DNA of 64,000 bases from Kineosporia sp. NBRC 101731 (GTDB taxonomy: Bacteria; Actinomycetota; Actinomycetes; Actinomycetales; Kineosporiaceae): the NCBI RefSeq assembly GCF_030269305.1, contig NZ_BSTC01000017.1:62001-126000 (forward strand), given 5' to 3'. A program made the position numbers and the translations under genes. This document shows, in pieces, positions 53,167 through 62,206 of this stretch (position 1 is the first letter of the stretch; every line of letters starts with the position of its first letter). The notes beneath the pieces are model-generated. The model saw only the letters and a list, made by a program, of their open reading frames with translations, was not told where the DNA came from and searched no databases.

Positions 53167-54681
53167 TCAGTGCATGATCACTGGCTCGGCGTCTTCCGCG
53201 GCAGCACCGGTCGTGGCTGTGACCTGGGCGTTGGCGCTACGGGAGCGGTACATGAGAGCGGCGAGGATTCCGCCGGCCACGAAGAACCCCCCGACCCAGG
53301 CGTAGGCCGTGCTGTAGCTATGGATCTGTGCCTGCGCCAGAACCTGCTGCGTAGCGGGCTGGTGCGAGGCCAGGTAGGCGGTCCCGGCGGAGGCCGCGAA
53401 GGTGTTGATCAGCGCGGTGCCGAGCGAACCACCCACCTGCTGGCCGGTGTTGACCAGCGCCGAGGCCACCCCGGCGAAGCGCGGGTCGACGTTCAGCGTG
53501 GCGGTCTGGATCGCCGCGGGCATCATCTGGCCGAATCCCATACCCATGAGGACCAGCGGGATCACGATGCCGGGCCAGTACGAGCTGTTCAGGTCGAGCG
53601 CGGTCAGCCAGAACGCGGCGACCGCGGCGAAGATCATGCCTGAGGGCACCATGATGCGCGGGCCGAACCGCGGCAGCAGGAAGTTGCTGCCGATCTGCGC
53701 GGTGAACACCAGGGCCACGATCATCGGCAGGAACGCGAGCCCGGTCTTGATCGGCGTGTACCCGAGCGTGAGCTGCAGGTAGTAGGTGAGGAACAGGAAG
53801 ATGCCGAACATGCCGATACCGGCCAGCAGCACCGAGAGGTAGGACGCCGAGCGGTTGCGGTCGAGCACGATCGCCAACGGCATCAGCGGGTGCTCGGCGC
53901 GGGTCTGCCAGTACACGAAGGCGGTGCCGAGCACGACCGAGCCGACCAGCAGGCCGATGGTCACGGCGTTGGCCCAGCCGTTGTTCTCGGCGTGGGAGAA
54001 GCCGTAGACCAGACCGAACAGGGCGCCGGAGACCAGGACGGTGCCGGGCACGTCGAGTTTCGGACGCGGCCCGGTGCGGTGCACGTGCGGGAGGAAGAAG
54101 AGCGCCCCGATCACGGCGATGACCGCGATCACGCAGTTGACGTACAGGTTCCAGCGCCAGTTCAGGTTCTCGGTGAGGATGCCGCCGAGCAGCAGGCCGA
54201 TGGCACCACCCATACCGGCGATGGCACCGAAGATGCCGAAGGCCCGGCGACGCTCCACCGGGTCGGTGAAGGTGGTGGCCAGCACGGCCAGCGCGGTGGG
54301 CGCGAGCAGCGCACCGAAGACACCCTGCAGGGCGCGCGCCGCGACGAGCAGGCCGAATGTCGGCGCGGCACCACCCAGCGCGGACGCCGCGGCGAAGCCG
54401 ATGAGCGCGGTGATGAAGGTGCGGCGGCGACCGATCAGGTCGGACAGCCGGCCACCGAGCAGCAGCAGGCTGCCGAAGGTGAGCGAGTAGGCGGTGACGA
54501 TCCACTGCCGGTCGCCGTCGGAGAAACCGAGGTCGAGCTGCGCGGACGGCAGTGCGATGTTCACGACGGTCGTGTCCAGCACAACCATCAGCTGAGCGAA
54601 CGCGACCGTCGTCAGCGTCAGCCAGCGGGCTGAGGAGGCGGACGGCGTCGCCGGTGCGGTCTGGGACATGACGGCAACCAT
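53167..54681 (-). CDS. DHA2-type (EmrB/QacA) MFS drug-efflux transporter
   Basis: The 504-residue protein has 14 predicted helices. Motif C-like and A-like sites are FAQLMVVLDTTVVNIALPSA (helix 1 with the conserved Asp), GGRLSDLIGRRRTFITAL and GAIAGMGGAIGLLLGG, which are hallmarks of 14-TM proton-coupled multidrug exporters. Start ATG 54681; ATG 54669 is an alternative. Divergent from a TetR gene, with a repeated AGTTCCG array between, so repression by that TetR and induction by a drug-like ligand is likely. Confidence 0.9.
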   Translation of the reverse strand: MVAVMSQTAPATPSASSARWLTLTTVAFAQLMVVLDTTVVNIALPSAQLDLGFSDGDRQWIVTAYSLTFGSLLLLGGRLSDLIGRRRTFITALIGFAAASALGGAAPTFGLLVAARALQGVFGALLAPTALAVLATTFTDPVERRRAFGIFGAIAGMGGAIGLLLGGILTENLNWRWNLYVNCVIAVIAVIGALFFLPHVHRTGPRPKLDVPGTVLVSGALFGLVYGFSHAENNGWANAVTIGLLVGSVVLGTAFVYWQTRAEHPLMPLAIVLDRNRSASYLSVLLAGIGMFGIFLFLTYYLQLTLGYTPIKTGLAFLPMIVALVFTAQIGSNFLLPRFGPRIMVPSGMIFAAVAAFWLTALDLNSSYWPGIVIPLVLMGMGFGQMMPAAIQTATLNVDPRFAGVASALVNTGQQVGGSLGTALINTFAASAGTAYLASHQPATQQVLAQAQIHSYSTAYAWVGGFFVAGGILAALMYRSRSANAQVTATTGAAAEDAEPVIMH

Positions 54682-54695
54682 ATACGAGACTCTTC

Positions 54696-54750
54696 AGTTC
54701 CGAAACCAATAAGTTCCGGGAATAATCAGTTCCGGTACGTGTGAGTTCCG
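54696..54750. promoter_or_regulatory. Four AGTTCCG direct repeats at exact 16-bp spacing
   Basis: AGTTCCG starts at 54696, 54712, 54728 and 54744. The array fills the 178-bp gap between the divergent MFS and tetR starts and is close to the MFS start, so it is the likely operator. The 16-bp period is 1.5 helical turns, placing alternate copies on opposite DNA faces. Read on the minus strand the unit is CGGAACT. Confidence 0.7.
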
Positions 54751-54859
54751 TAACCAGGCGAATCCAGCACCACCCGGGTACGATTTGCCGCAGGGCGTCG
54801 TTGTCCTCACCGAGGGCGACAACGTCCTGGACCGACAACGAGACAGAGGTGCCACGGCC

Positions 54860-55513
54860 ATGACCACCGAGACCGCGAGAGATGCCGAACCTGCGCGGCT
54901 CGGTCGCAAGCGCGATCACTCCCGCGATCAGGACATCCTTGACGCGGCGCTCGACGTGCTCGCCGAGGTCGGTTACAACACCATGACCGTCGACATGGTG
55001 GCCACGCGGGCCAAGGCCGGTAAGGCCACGCTCTACCGCCGCTGGTCGTCCAAGGCCGAACTGGTGGTGGACGCCATCGCCTGCATGAAGCGGCCGCTGC
55101 CCCAGGAGCGGGACGGCACGTACGTCCCGCCGGACACCGGCACGCTACGCGGCGACCTGGTCGCGATGGTCAAGCCCAAGGCCGTGACCGACAGCAACCG
55201 CCACCTGAAGATCATGATCGGTGTGGCATCGATGATGTCGCAGGAACCCCAGCTGTTCGAGGCCCTCACCGACATCATGGTCAAGCCACGCGTCGAGTCC
55301 TACCGCGTCGTCATGCAGCGGGCGATCGACCGCTGCGAGATCCGCCCCGACGTCGATGTCGAGCTGCTGTCGTCGCTGGGCCCGGCGATGGCGATGTACC
55401 GGGCGATGTACGAGCAGCAGGCGCCGTCGCGGGAGTCGATCATCCACCTCATCGACACGGTGGTCCTGCCCGCCGTGGGGCTGTCAGCGCCGCTGGAGAG
55501 TACGGACGAGTGA
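54860..55513 (+). CDS. TetR-family regulator of the divergent MFS gene
   Basis: The 217-residue protein has a TetR helix-turn-helix (ILDAALDVLAEVGYNTMTVD, MVATRAKAGKATLYRRWSSK) and a C-terminal TetR_C-type ligand domain with VELLSSLGPAMAMYRAMYEQ. ATG 54860 is the start; upstream codons lie in the operator region. Its last 30 bases overlap the 3' end of the opposite-strand SPOR-like gene. Confidence 0.9.
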   Translation: MTTETARDAEPARLGRKRDHSRDQDILDAALDVLAEVGYNTMTVDMVATRAKAGKATLYRRWSSKAELVVDAIACMKRPLPQERDGTYVPPDTGTLRGDLVAMVKPKAVTDSNRHLKIMIGVASMMSQEPQLFEALTDIMVKPRVESYRVVMQRAIDRCEIRPDVDVELLSSLGPAMAMYRAMYEQQAPSRESIIHLIDTVVLPAVGLSAPLESTDE

Positions 55514-56068
55514 GTCCTTGATGCCGGGGGTGATCGCCTCGGCCTTGGCCCGGCCCTCGGCGGTGTCCGGGAACGGGCCCACGTAGACCACGTACCAGCC
55601 CTTGTTCATCGGGGCGTAGAGGTCCGACCTCAGCACCCCGGCGTCCAGCCCGGCGCGCCGCAGCTCCTGGGCCTCGGCCTGGGCCTGGGCCCGGGTGGGC
55701 CGGCTGGAGATCTGCACGACGACGAACGGGGCGTCGGCCGTCGGCGTCGGTGACGAGGTCCAGTCGGTGCGCGGGCTGCCCGCACCGACCGCGGCCATCG
55801 ACGAGTGCGCGACCGTCGACACGACGATCACGAACGTGGTCAGCACCACAGCGAGAATCGGCCAGAAGATGTCGATGCCCGGTGTCTGCAGCGACCAGCG
55901 GGACGAAAATCCCGCTTCCCGGGTGACGGTCTCGCCAGATTCGGGCGCCTCTACGGCCTCGTCCACTCCAGACACCTCAGGGGCTGGAGTGACCTGAGTG
56001 GCTGCGGTGGCCTCAGAGGGCTGCCGTCGGTCCGCCCTCACCTGAGGGCTGCTGCTCAACTCCGTCAC
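55484..56068 (-). CDS. SPOR-like single-pass membrane protein
   Basis: The 194-residue protein has a disordered N-terminus, one helix (DIFWPILAVVLTTFVIVVST, about residues 68-87) and an extracytoplasmic C-terminal domain. That domain (FVVVQISSRPTRAQAQAEAQ, LRRAGLDAGVLRSDLY, NKGWYVVYVGPFPDTAEGRA) matches the SPOR/peptidoglycan-binding repeat pattern. It probably binds denuded cell-wall glycan. GTG 56068 is the start. It is tail-to-tail with tetR, overlapping by 30 bases. Confidence 0.75.
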   Translation of the reverse strand: MTELSSSPQVRADRRQPSEATAATQVTPAPEVSGVDEAVEAPESGETVTREAGFSSRWSLQTPGIDIFWPILAVVLTTFVIVVSTVAHSSMAAVGAGSPRTDWTSSPTPTADAPFVVVQISSRPTRAQAQAEAQELRRAGLDAGVLRSDLYAPMNKGWYVVYVGPFPDTAEGRAKAEAITPGIKDSLVRTLQRR

Positions 56069-56461
56069 GATGCCCGCAGTCTAGGGCCTGTTGCCTCGGT
56101 TACCGCCGTAGCCAAGAGACACGTCACGGTCGTGCGGGGATCGGCACGGCACCGCCGGGTGACCTCCGGATGCGCCGCCACCAGCAGATACCGGCGAAAC
56201 AGCCAGGTCCTGTGACGACCGCGAAGGCCCGCCCCGTCCTCGTGCGTGATCATGCGAACCCTCCCGGCTCCGGTCTGGCGAACCGCTCGATCACGAACCA
56301 AGCGATCGACCACCTCCGGCCATCACCACCCGATCCGAACGCGTTCGGGCCTCGACGACATCACGAGGAGATGCCGGCCCGTCAGCACGGCCATTCACGG
56401 CGCACCCCGACCCCGCTCAGCCCGACCCCCCTCACCTCAACCCGGCCCACCCCGGGCCCGC
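56069..56461. other. Long intergenic region with a degraded hairpin repeat
   Basis: The 393-bp gap contains a repeat-family copy at 56246-56299. The remaining sequence has no frame with native codon use and no terminator-like hairpin beyond the repeat. Confidence 0.4.
56246..56299. repeat. Degraded hairpin repeat element
   Basis: A good left arm GTGATCATGCGAACCCTCCC (56246-56265) faces a decayed right arm ending CGATCACGAACC (56288-56299). Confidence 0.6.
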
Positions 56462-58648
56462 TCAGAACGGCGCCGCCAGAAGCTCACGCTGATAGGTACC
56501 GGCAGCCAGCCAGGCCCGGGCCAGGTCGCCCCCGGTCTCGGTGGCGAGCCGGCCGAACACGTCCCGCTCCGCGGGCTGTGCGGCATCGAGTAGCCGCTCC
56601 AGCAGGACAGCTGCCGTGGCCAGCTGGTCGCGGCGGAGCATCGCGGCCTCTGAGCGCACCTCGCGGGGAACACCGGGCACGGACAGCGTGCGCCGCCCTC
56701 CGGACACCACCCGTTCCAGACGCCTCCGGTAGGCCAGGAGCGGATCGGCCACCTCACCGGTCGCCGGGAACGGTGGTGGTGGGCCCGACGGACGCAGGAA
56801 ACGCGACGACAGACGGTCGAAGCCGAGATCGGCATGTCCGCCCAGACCGGCCGGCAGCCGCAGGTCACCGCCTCCGACCGCGATCAGTTCCAGGGTGCCC
56901 GGCAGCCCGAGAAAGCTCGCCGGAGCGGCGAAACCGTTGACGTCACCGGTCGGGGGCCGTGCGACCGCCAGCATCCGCAGGCCCGGTTTGCCGGCGAGCA
57001 GCCGCAGGTTGTCGCGGTGGATCCGGTGCCGGTCGCCCACCGGCCCGACGAGCCGCACCCCCTGACCCTCGTCGTCCACGGCCAGCAAGGCGTCTCGGTC
57101 GTCGCCGCACACCGTGAGCGCGAGCAGCCGCGGCCTGCGATCACCCGCGTTCGCCGGACCGGTACCCGTGTTCAGCGCACCGAACCGGCTCAGGAGCTGT
57201 GGTTCGGTCCATCCCACCCCGGCCGCACGCACGGCCCGCACCCCACTGCCACTGCCCAGGCGACCCTCCGGGTTCGCAGTGGCGGACGACATGATCATTC
57301 CCGCCCGCGACAGGTCCCGGTGCGACAACCCGGTCTCCCCGACTGCCACCGGCCCCGCGGCCGAGGACATGACACGTTCCGCGTCACCGGGTTTGACGTC
57401 GGAGACCGACCACATCCGGCCCTCGGCATCGGTCAGCCAGACGACCACCCCGGCATACCCGGCGGAGCTGATCACGGGTTCCAGGCACAACCCGGCCAGT
57501 CTCAGCCCACCCACCCCGCTGTAGACTGTGCGGGCCGTTCCCCGCCAGTCCGCTGGATCACCCGTACCGGTGGACACCGCGTACGCCACGGACAGCACCT
57601 CGAGCAGATCGGCTGTCAGCCCTGGCAAGGAGAACGAGGCGTCGTCCGCCCGGGCCGCCCGCACCGCGCTCACCACCCGGGTCGCCGACGAGGCCAGACG
57701 ATGCAGTGCCCGCAGTCGCGCCTGATGCACCCCGGCCAGCAACTGCCCCTGCAAAGCCGCACCGGCACCTGCGGTCCCGGCCTCGAGAAGGCGACCAGCA
57801 GCGTCCCAGATCATCTGGGCGGCAGCACGTTCCGATGGTTTCCAAGCAACGGACGCTGTGGTCACCGCGGTCTCGGCCGTGGATTTCGTGGGAGCAGAGG
57901 CCGCCGAGACGGCCCCTACAGGGGTGGAGACCGCGGGAGCGGACGCCATGAGGGACGGCGCAGTGGGGATCGAGGTGGACGCCGGCGTGAGCTGCCCGGC
58001 CGCGGTGACTCCGGTTCCGGCGGTGACTCCGGTTCCGGCCGTGACTCCAGTTCCGACCGTGACTCCAGTTCCGGCCGTGACCGAATCCGGTGCAACGGAT
58101 CCCGATCCGACGGGATCCGGCGCTGCGACTTTCGAGGACTTCGGCGGTTTCGAGGGAACCGGCTCCGTCGCCGCCGGACCAGACTCCCCCGTAGCACCGG
58201 CCGGTCTTGCTGCCACCGGCGCGGTCGCCGCAGATCCCGGTGCCGTGGTATCAACGGCTGCAGGACCGGAAGTTTCAGGAAGCGGTACGGCGGCGACCCC
58301 AGGAACTTCCGGATCGCCGGAGGCGGCCGACGACTCCCCTTCCACCAGATCCCTTTCCCCGAACGGCCCCTCCTGCGCCGGATCGGCCACGGGGGCAACG
58401 CTCAGAACCGCGGCGCGGTGGAGGCATACCGGCGCGAGAAGGCAATCACAGAAGACGTTCTCGGGCCTACGAAGCGCCCCGCCCTCGGGCTCCAGCGTGA
58501 CCCGGGCGCCACCGAGGTCGACGGCCCCGTCCGCGTATGTCCATTGAGAAGATCCTGAAACCGTTGCGTCGAGACGTTTCTGCAACCGTGCGGGCAGACC
58601 GGCGACGGTTGCCGCCACCAGTTCCGGATCGGCCGGGGGAAGGTTCAT
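56462..58648 (-). CDS. SWIM zinc-finger protein of the MoxR/vWA cluster (YehQ-like)
   Basis: The 728-residue protein has a SWIM-type finger at residues 67-77 (CDCLLAPVCLH, a CxCx5CxH set). A long low-complexity linker (about 90-290) follows, with six-residue GTGVTA repeats, and then a large C-terminal domain with no named motif. E. coli yehQ in the yehI-K-L-M-P-Q-R region also has a SWIM finger beside a MoxR ATPase and a vWA protein, which supports the assignment. SWIM fingers bind DNA or protein. ATG 58648 overlaps the stop of the upstream gene (ATGA). It is the last gene of the unit. Confidence 0.75.
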   Translation of the reverse strand: MNLPPADPELVAATVAGLPARLQKRLDATVSGSSQWTYADGAVDLGGARVTLEPEGGALRRPENVFCDCLLAPVCLHRAAVLSVAPVADPAQEGPFGERDLVEGESSAASGDPEVPGVAAVPLPETSGPAAVDTTAPGSAATAPVAARPAGATGESGPAATEPVPSKPPKSSKVAAPDPVGSGSVAPDSVTAGTGVTVGTGVTAGTGVTAGTGVTAAGQLTPASTSIPTAPSLMASAPAVSTPVGAVSAASAPTKSTAETAVTTASVAWKPSERAAAQMIWDAAGRLLEAGTAGAGAALQGQLLAGVHQARLRALHRLASSATRVVSAVRAARADDASFSLPGLTADLLEVLSVAYAVSTGTGDPADWRGTARTVYSGVGGLRLAGLCLEPVISSAGYAGVVVWLTDAEGRMWSVSDVKPGDAERVMSSAAGPVAVGETGLSHRDLSRAGMIMSSATANPEGRLGSGSGVRAVRAAGVGWTEPQLLSRFGALNTGTGPANAGDRRPRLLALTVCGDDRDALLAVDDEGQGVRLVGPVGDRHRIHRDNLRLLAGKPGLRMLAVARPPTGDVNGFAAPASFLGLPGTLELIAVGGGDLRLPAGLGGHADLGFDRLSSRFLRPSGPPPPFPATGEVADPLLAYRRRLERVVSGGRRTLSVPGVPREVRSEAAMLRRDQLATAAVLLERLLDAAQPAERDVFGRLATETGGDLARAWLAAGTYQRELLAAPF
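58005..58076. repeat. Four 18-bp tandem copies inside the SWIM gene
   Basis: GTGACTCCGGTTCCGGCC-type units start at 58005, 58023, 58041 and 58059, with a partial fifth at 58077. On the minus strand they encode GTGVTA repeats in the linker. Confidence 0.9.
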
Positions 58649-61600
58649 CGCACCTGCTCCCCCACCCAGCGGGCCAGTTCGAGCGGGCTGAGTGCGGCGA
58701 CCGGCATACCGGCACCGACCAGCTGGCTTGCCACCGAGACGCTGTACCTCGCCGCGCCGGTCTCGTCCAGGCCCGCACACCCGAGAACGTGCACACCGGC
58801 GTCGACCAGGAGCCGCACCTGGGCCAGCAGCGGGCCGATCGAGCCCCCCTCCTCGAAATCGCTGACCACCACGACCATCGTGCGGCTGGGCACGGTGACG
58901 AGTTCGCGGGCGGCGGCCAGGCCGGTCGCGATCGATGTGCCGCCCCCGACCGAGACCTCCAGCAGCAGCGACAGCGGGTCGCTGACCACGCCGGTGAAAT
59001 CGATGACGTCGGTGGAGAAGGCGAGCAGGTGCGTGGTCAGCGAGGGCACACCGGAGAGCACGGCGGCGGTGATGGCCGACCAGACGGTGGACGCCTCCAT
59101 CGAACCGGAGACGTCGACGAGCAGGATGATGCGCCAGTCGGTGGTGCGCTTGCTGCGGGTGCGGAACACCGGGTGCTCCGGGATGACGGTGGGGGTACCG
59201 TCCGGAAGATAGCGGGCCGTCTTCAGATTCGCCCGGATCGTGCGGTGCAGGTCGATCGGTCCCCCGGGACGACGGGTCGGCCGGGACGAGGTGAGGCCGG
59301 TGAGCGCGGGGGTGAGCGTGCGCGACAGTTCCTGCGTGAGATCGGAGACCACCTTGGCCACCAGTGGACGCAGCCGGGCCACGGTGCGCTCGGGCAGCGC
59401 ACCGGCTAGCGAGAGCACGCTGGTGAGCAGTTCGACCGAAGGCCTGGCCGAGGCCGGGTCGATGGCGAGCGCGGCGTCGACACGTCCGCCGGCCGCCGCG
59501 GCCGCGAGCACCTCCTCGCGCACCGTGGCCCCGAACAGCTGGGTCAGGTCTTCCGACCACTCCCGCACGCCGGGGTAGGACGGACCGTCGCCGGCGCCCG
59601 GTCCGCCCAGGTCACCGCCGGAGCCCTCGCCCCGTCCCTGCCCGTAGAGCTCGTCCAGGGCCTGGCCGTACCGCTTGGCCTGCCCCTGTAACTGGCCCTG
59701 TTTCTGGCCGAGCACCAGACGCCAGCGATCGGCCGGGGCCAGTGCGACGACGGAGGCCAGCCCCCGCTCACGCAGCGCTTCCAGGGCGTGGGCGTCGGCC
59801 TGGGCCCAGCGTCCGAGCAACACCGGATCGGTGGTCATGACCAGGTCGAGCCGGTCGTCCAGCCGGGCCTCCACCGCCGCCAGCAGACGGGTCCGCGCGG
59901 CCGGGGTGAGCACGTCGAAACCGCCCCGAACCGCCGGGAGACGACGCAGGAACAGGTCGTCCGGCATCACCTCGAGCCGGGCCAGCAGCGGGTCGATCAC
60001 GTCACCGCCGGCCTCCAGCAACGGCCCCGCGACGATGAGCAGCCCGGACAACCGGGCGGTCAGTTCGATCGGGGCGTCCAGGTCGAGCCAGGCCGCGGCC
60101 CGGTCGCCGAGTCCGGCGGCGTCGTCCAGCCCGAGCAGCACCCGCACTGCGGCCCCGGCGCCCCGCATCAGTGGACTGCCCTCGGTCGCAAGGCGTTTCA
60201 GCGCGGCATCCAGACGCATCCCGGTGCCGAGCCGGTCGTGGCGCACCACCAGGGCCAGGAGGGCGCGGGCGTCGGCCGGGTCGCTGGAACCGGCCAGGCC
60301 GTCGACCTGCCGGATCGCAGCCGTATGAACCTCTTCCACGACCACGGCGAGATCGGGCAGAGCGTGGCCGGCCACACCCGGCACGGTGTTCTGTTCCAGC
60401 CGGCTCAGCAGGTCGAGCCCGGCGAGCAGTTCGGGCAGGGTGGCCGTGGCGGGCAGTACCCGGGCCGTGTCGTCCAGCCGGTCGGCGGTCAGGCCCGGCA
60501 GTCCGCACCCGGCCGCGGCCAGGAGCCCGTCGAGCACCTGCTGGGCCGTGCTGCCGCCGTCGGCCCGTTCCCGCTCGCGCTGCCGGCGCAGCGTTCCCTC
60601 GGACGCCTGTTCCAGCGTCACCCCCAGCAGACCGGCGATCTCCGTCAGCGCGGCGGACGACGGGGTCCACTCAGCCAGCCACAGGGTGGTGAGCGCGGCC
60701 GCCGTCCCGACACCCTGCACGTCGGCCGGGAGGGCGTAGTAGATGCCGCAGGCCTGGGTGCGCTGGAGGGTGACCTCGCGACGCCGGTCCAGCGGGCTGC
60801 GCAGCGGATCGAGGCGAAGCTCCTTACGATGCGGCTGATCGGGATTCGGCAGCTTCAGCTCTTTGAGCAAAGCTTCCAGAGACGGCCCGAGACCCGACCT
60901 GGGGGTGCCCGGGGCCAGGCGTCCGCGGCGCTCCCCGACGAGCACCTTCTCCATCGCCTGGGCCACCACCCGGCCCCGGCCGAGCATCTCGCCCTGGGCC
61001 AGGACCGAGGTCAGCGCCTCCACGATCTCGCTGCGTCCGGGGGCGGGCAGGCCCCTCAGCCGCGCAAGGTCTTCGGTCAGGCGCACCACCTCGCGTGCCT
61101 CCCCCGGGCCGGCCGGGTGCCCGCCCTCGCGGACACCGGCGCACACCTCCACGGCGATCCGCACCGCCGCCGACGAGACCCGCGCGGGGTCGCCTCCCGC
61201 CTTCACCGTCTCGGCCTGCCACCGCGGGTCCCGGATGCCTGCCGGATAGCCGGAACGACTGTCCAGCAACGGATCTGCGTACGGAATCAGGCTGGTCGTC
61301 ACGTCGGGCACCGGACGCGGCCCATCGAGCGGCGCCGCCCGGTTCCGCCCCGCCGGGTCGATCCCGTCACCGTCCACCAGCGCCGGGGCGTGAAAAGCCC
61401 CGACCAGAAGCGCGATCCGCGCATCCGGCGTACGGCGCAGCTGATCGGCGACGACGGCTCGCATCTGGGCCTCGCGCCGCATGTCGACTCCGGCGACCCG
61501 GCCGTCCCGGGCCTCGTCGGCGCGCATCGCCCAGCCCACCGCGAGTGCCGCACGCCGCACCTGTTCGGGCGTCGCACCCGGAGCCGGCGCCTCGACGACC

Positions 61601-62202
61601 CGGTCCCACAGATCATCACCGTCGCGGCCTGTCTGGGACCGGCGCAACGCCCGTGAGAAGAGCTCCTCACGAGCAGGTTCCGGGGCCTGCGGACCGCCGT
61701 CGGCCATCGCGTTCTTCCGGGGTCCCCGGCTTCCCCGCTCACCCCAGCCGACGTCGGCCAGGGGCAGATCGCAGGGCACGATCTCCACCCCCTGCTCCAC
61801 CGCCCACCGCACGGCCACCAACTCCGGGGAGAAGTCGGCGAACGGGTAGAACGGCAAGGGCTCCCCCGAACCCGCCAGCGCGACCGGTGCCACCGTGCGG
61901 GGATGCCCCAGCCACGGCATCCACCGGGCGAACTGCGGCGGCATCTCGATCAGCAGGACCTGCGGCCGGAACTCTTCGAGCAGCGCCGGGATCACCGCGG
62001 ACAGAGCCGGCGAGTGGTGCCGCACCCCGATGAGATAGGGCCGCGCGGCGACCATCCCGGCCACCGCGGCCTGTGGTTCCGGCAGACCCGAACCGGACAG
62101 ATCCGCATCGGGCGGGGCCGAACCAGGACGGGACGAATCGGGACGGGACGAACCCGGTAAGGACGATCCCGGCTCCACCTGTGTCTGCCTCTGGCGGGCC
62201 AT
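58645..62202 (-). CDS. DUF5682 - vWA (CoxE-like) fusion protein
   Basis: The 1185-residue protein combines two parts that are separate genes in known relatives (E. coli yehM and yehP, and typical actinobacterial loci). After a repeat-rich linker, residues about 54-830 are DUF5682, opening YLIGVRHHSPALSAVIPALL and VLLIEMPPQFA, with IALLVGAFHAPAL, an EreA/ChaN-like fold. A Gly-rich linker (about 840-870, GQGRGEGSGGDLGGPGAGDG) leads to a vWA domain (about 990-1185) with an intact MIDAS: LLVDVSGSM, GGGTS and VSDFEEGG. The fusion would tie metal-dependent binding to the DUF5682 part. Start ATG 62202, 4 bp after the MoxR gene. Confidence 0.82.
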   Translation of the reverse strand: MARQRQTQVEPGSSLPGSSRPDSSRPGSAPPDADLSGSGLPEPQAAVAGMVAARPYLIGVRHHSPALSAVIPALLEEFRPQVLLIEMPPQFARWMPWLGHPRTVAPVALAGSGEPLPFYPFADFSPELVAVRWAVEQGVEIVPCDLPLADVGWGERGSRGPRKNAMADGGPQAPEPAREELFSRALRRSQTGRDGDDLWDRVVEAPAPGATPEQVRRAALAVGWAMRADEARDGRVAGVDMRREAQMRAVVADQLRRTPDARIALLVGAFHAPALVDGDGIDPAGRNRAAPLDGPRPVPDVTTSLIPYADPLLDSRSGYPAGIRDPRWQAETVKAGGDPARVSSAAVRIAVEVCAGVREGGHPAGPGEAREVVRLTEDLARLRGLPAPGRSEIVEALTSVLAQGEMLGRGRVVAQAMEKVLVGERRGRLAPGTPRSGLGPSLEALLKELKLPNPDQPHRKELRLDPLRSPLDRRREVTLQRTQACGIYYALPADVQGVGTAAALTTLWLAEWTPSSAALTEIAGLLGVTLEQASEGTLRRQRERERADGGSTAQQVLDGLLAAAGCGLPGLTADRLDDTARVLPATATLPELLAGLDLLSRLEQNTVPGVAGHALPDLAVVVEEVHTAAIRQVDGLAGSSDPADARALLALVVRHDRLGTGMRLDAALKRLATEGSPLMRGAGAAVRVLLGLDDAAGLGDRAAAWLDLDAPIELTARLSGLLIVAGPLLEAGGDVIDPLLARLEVMPDDLFLRRLPAVRGGFDVLTPAARTRLLAAVEARLDDRLDLVMTTDPVLLGRWAQADAHALEALRERGLASVVALAPADRWRLVLGQKQGQLQGQAKRYGQALDELYGQGRGEGSGGDLGGPGAGDGPSYPGVREWSEDLTQLFGATVREEVLAAAAAGGRVDAALAIDPASARPSVELLTSVLSLAGALPERTVARLRPLVAKVVSDLTQELSRTLTPALTGLTSSRPTRRPGGPIDLHRTIRANLKTARYLPDGTPTVIPEHPVFRTRSKRTTDWRIILLVDVSGSMEASTVWSAITAAVLSGVPSLTTHLLAFSTDVIDFTGVVSDPLSLLLEVSVGGGTSIATGLAAARELVTVPSRTMVVVVSDFEEGGSIGPLLAQVRLLVDAGVHVLGCAGLDETGAARYSVSVASQLVGAGMPVAALSPLELARWVGEQVR

Positions 62203-62206
62203 CAGC

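Noticed and set aside
56462-59560. 1032-codon version of the SWIM gene
   Set aside because: Upstream codons overlap the vWA coding region in another frame; ATG 58648 with ATGA overlap is the natural start.
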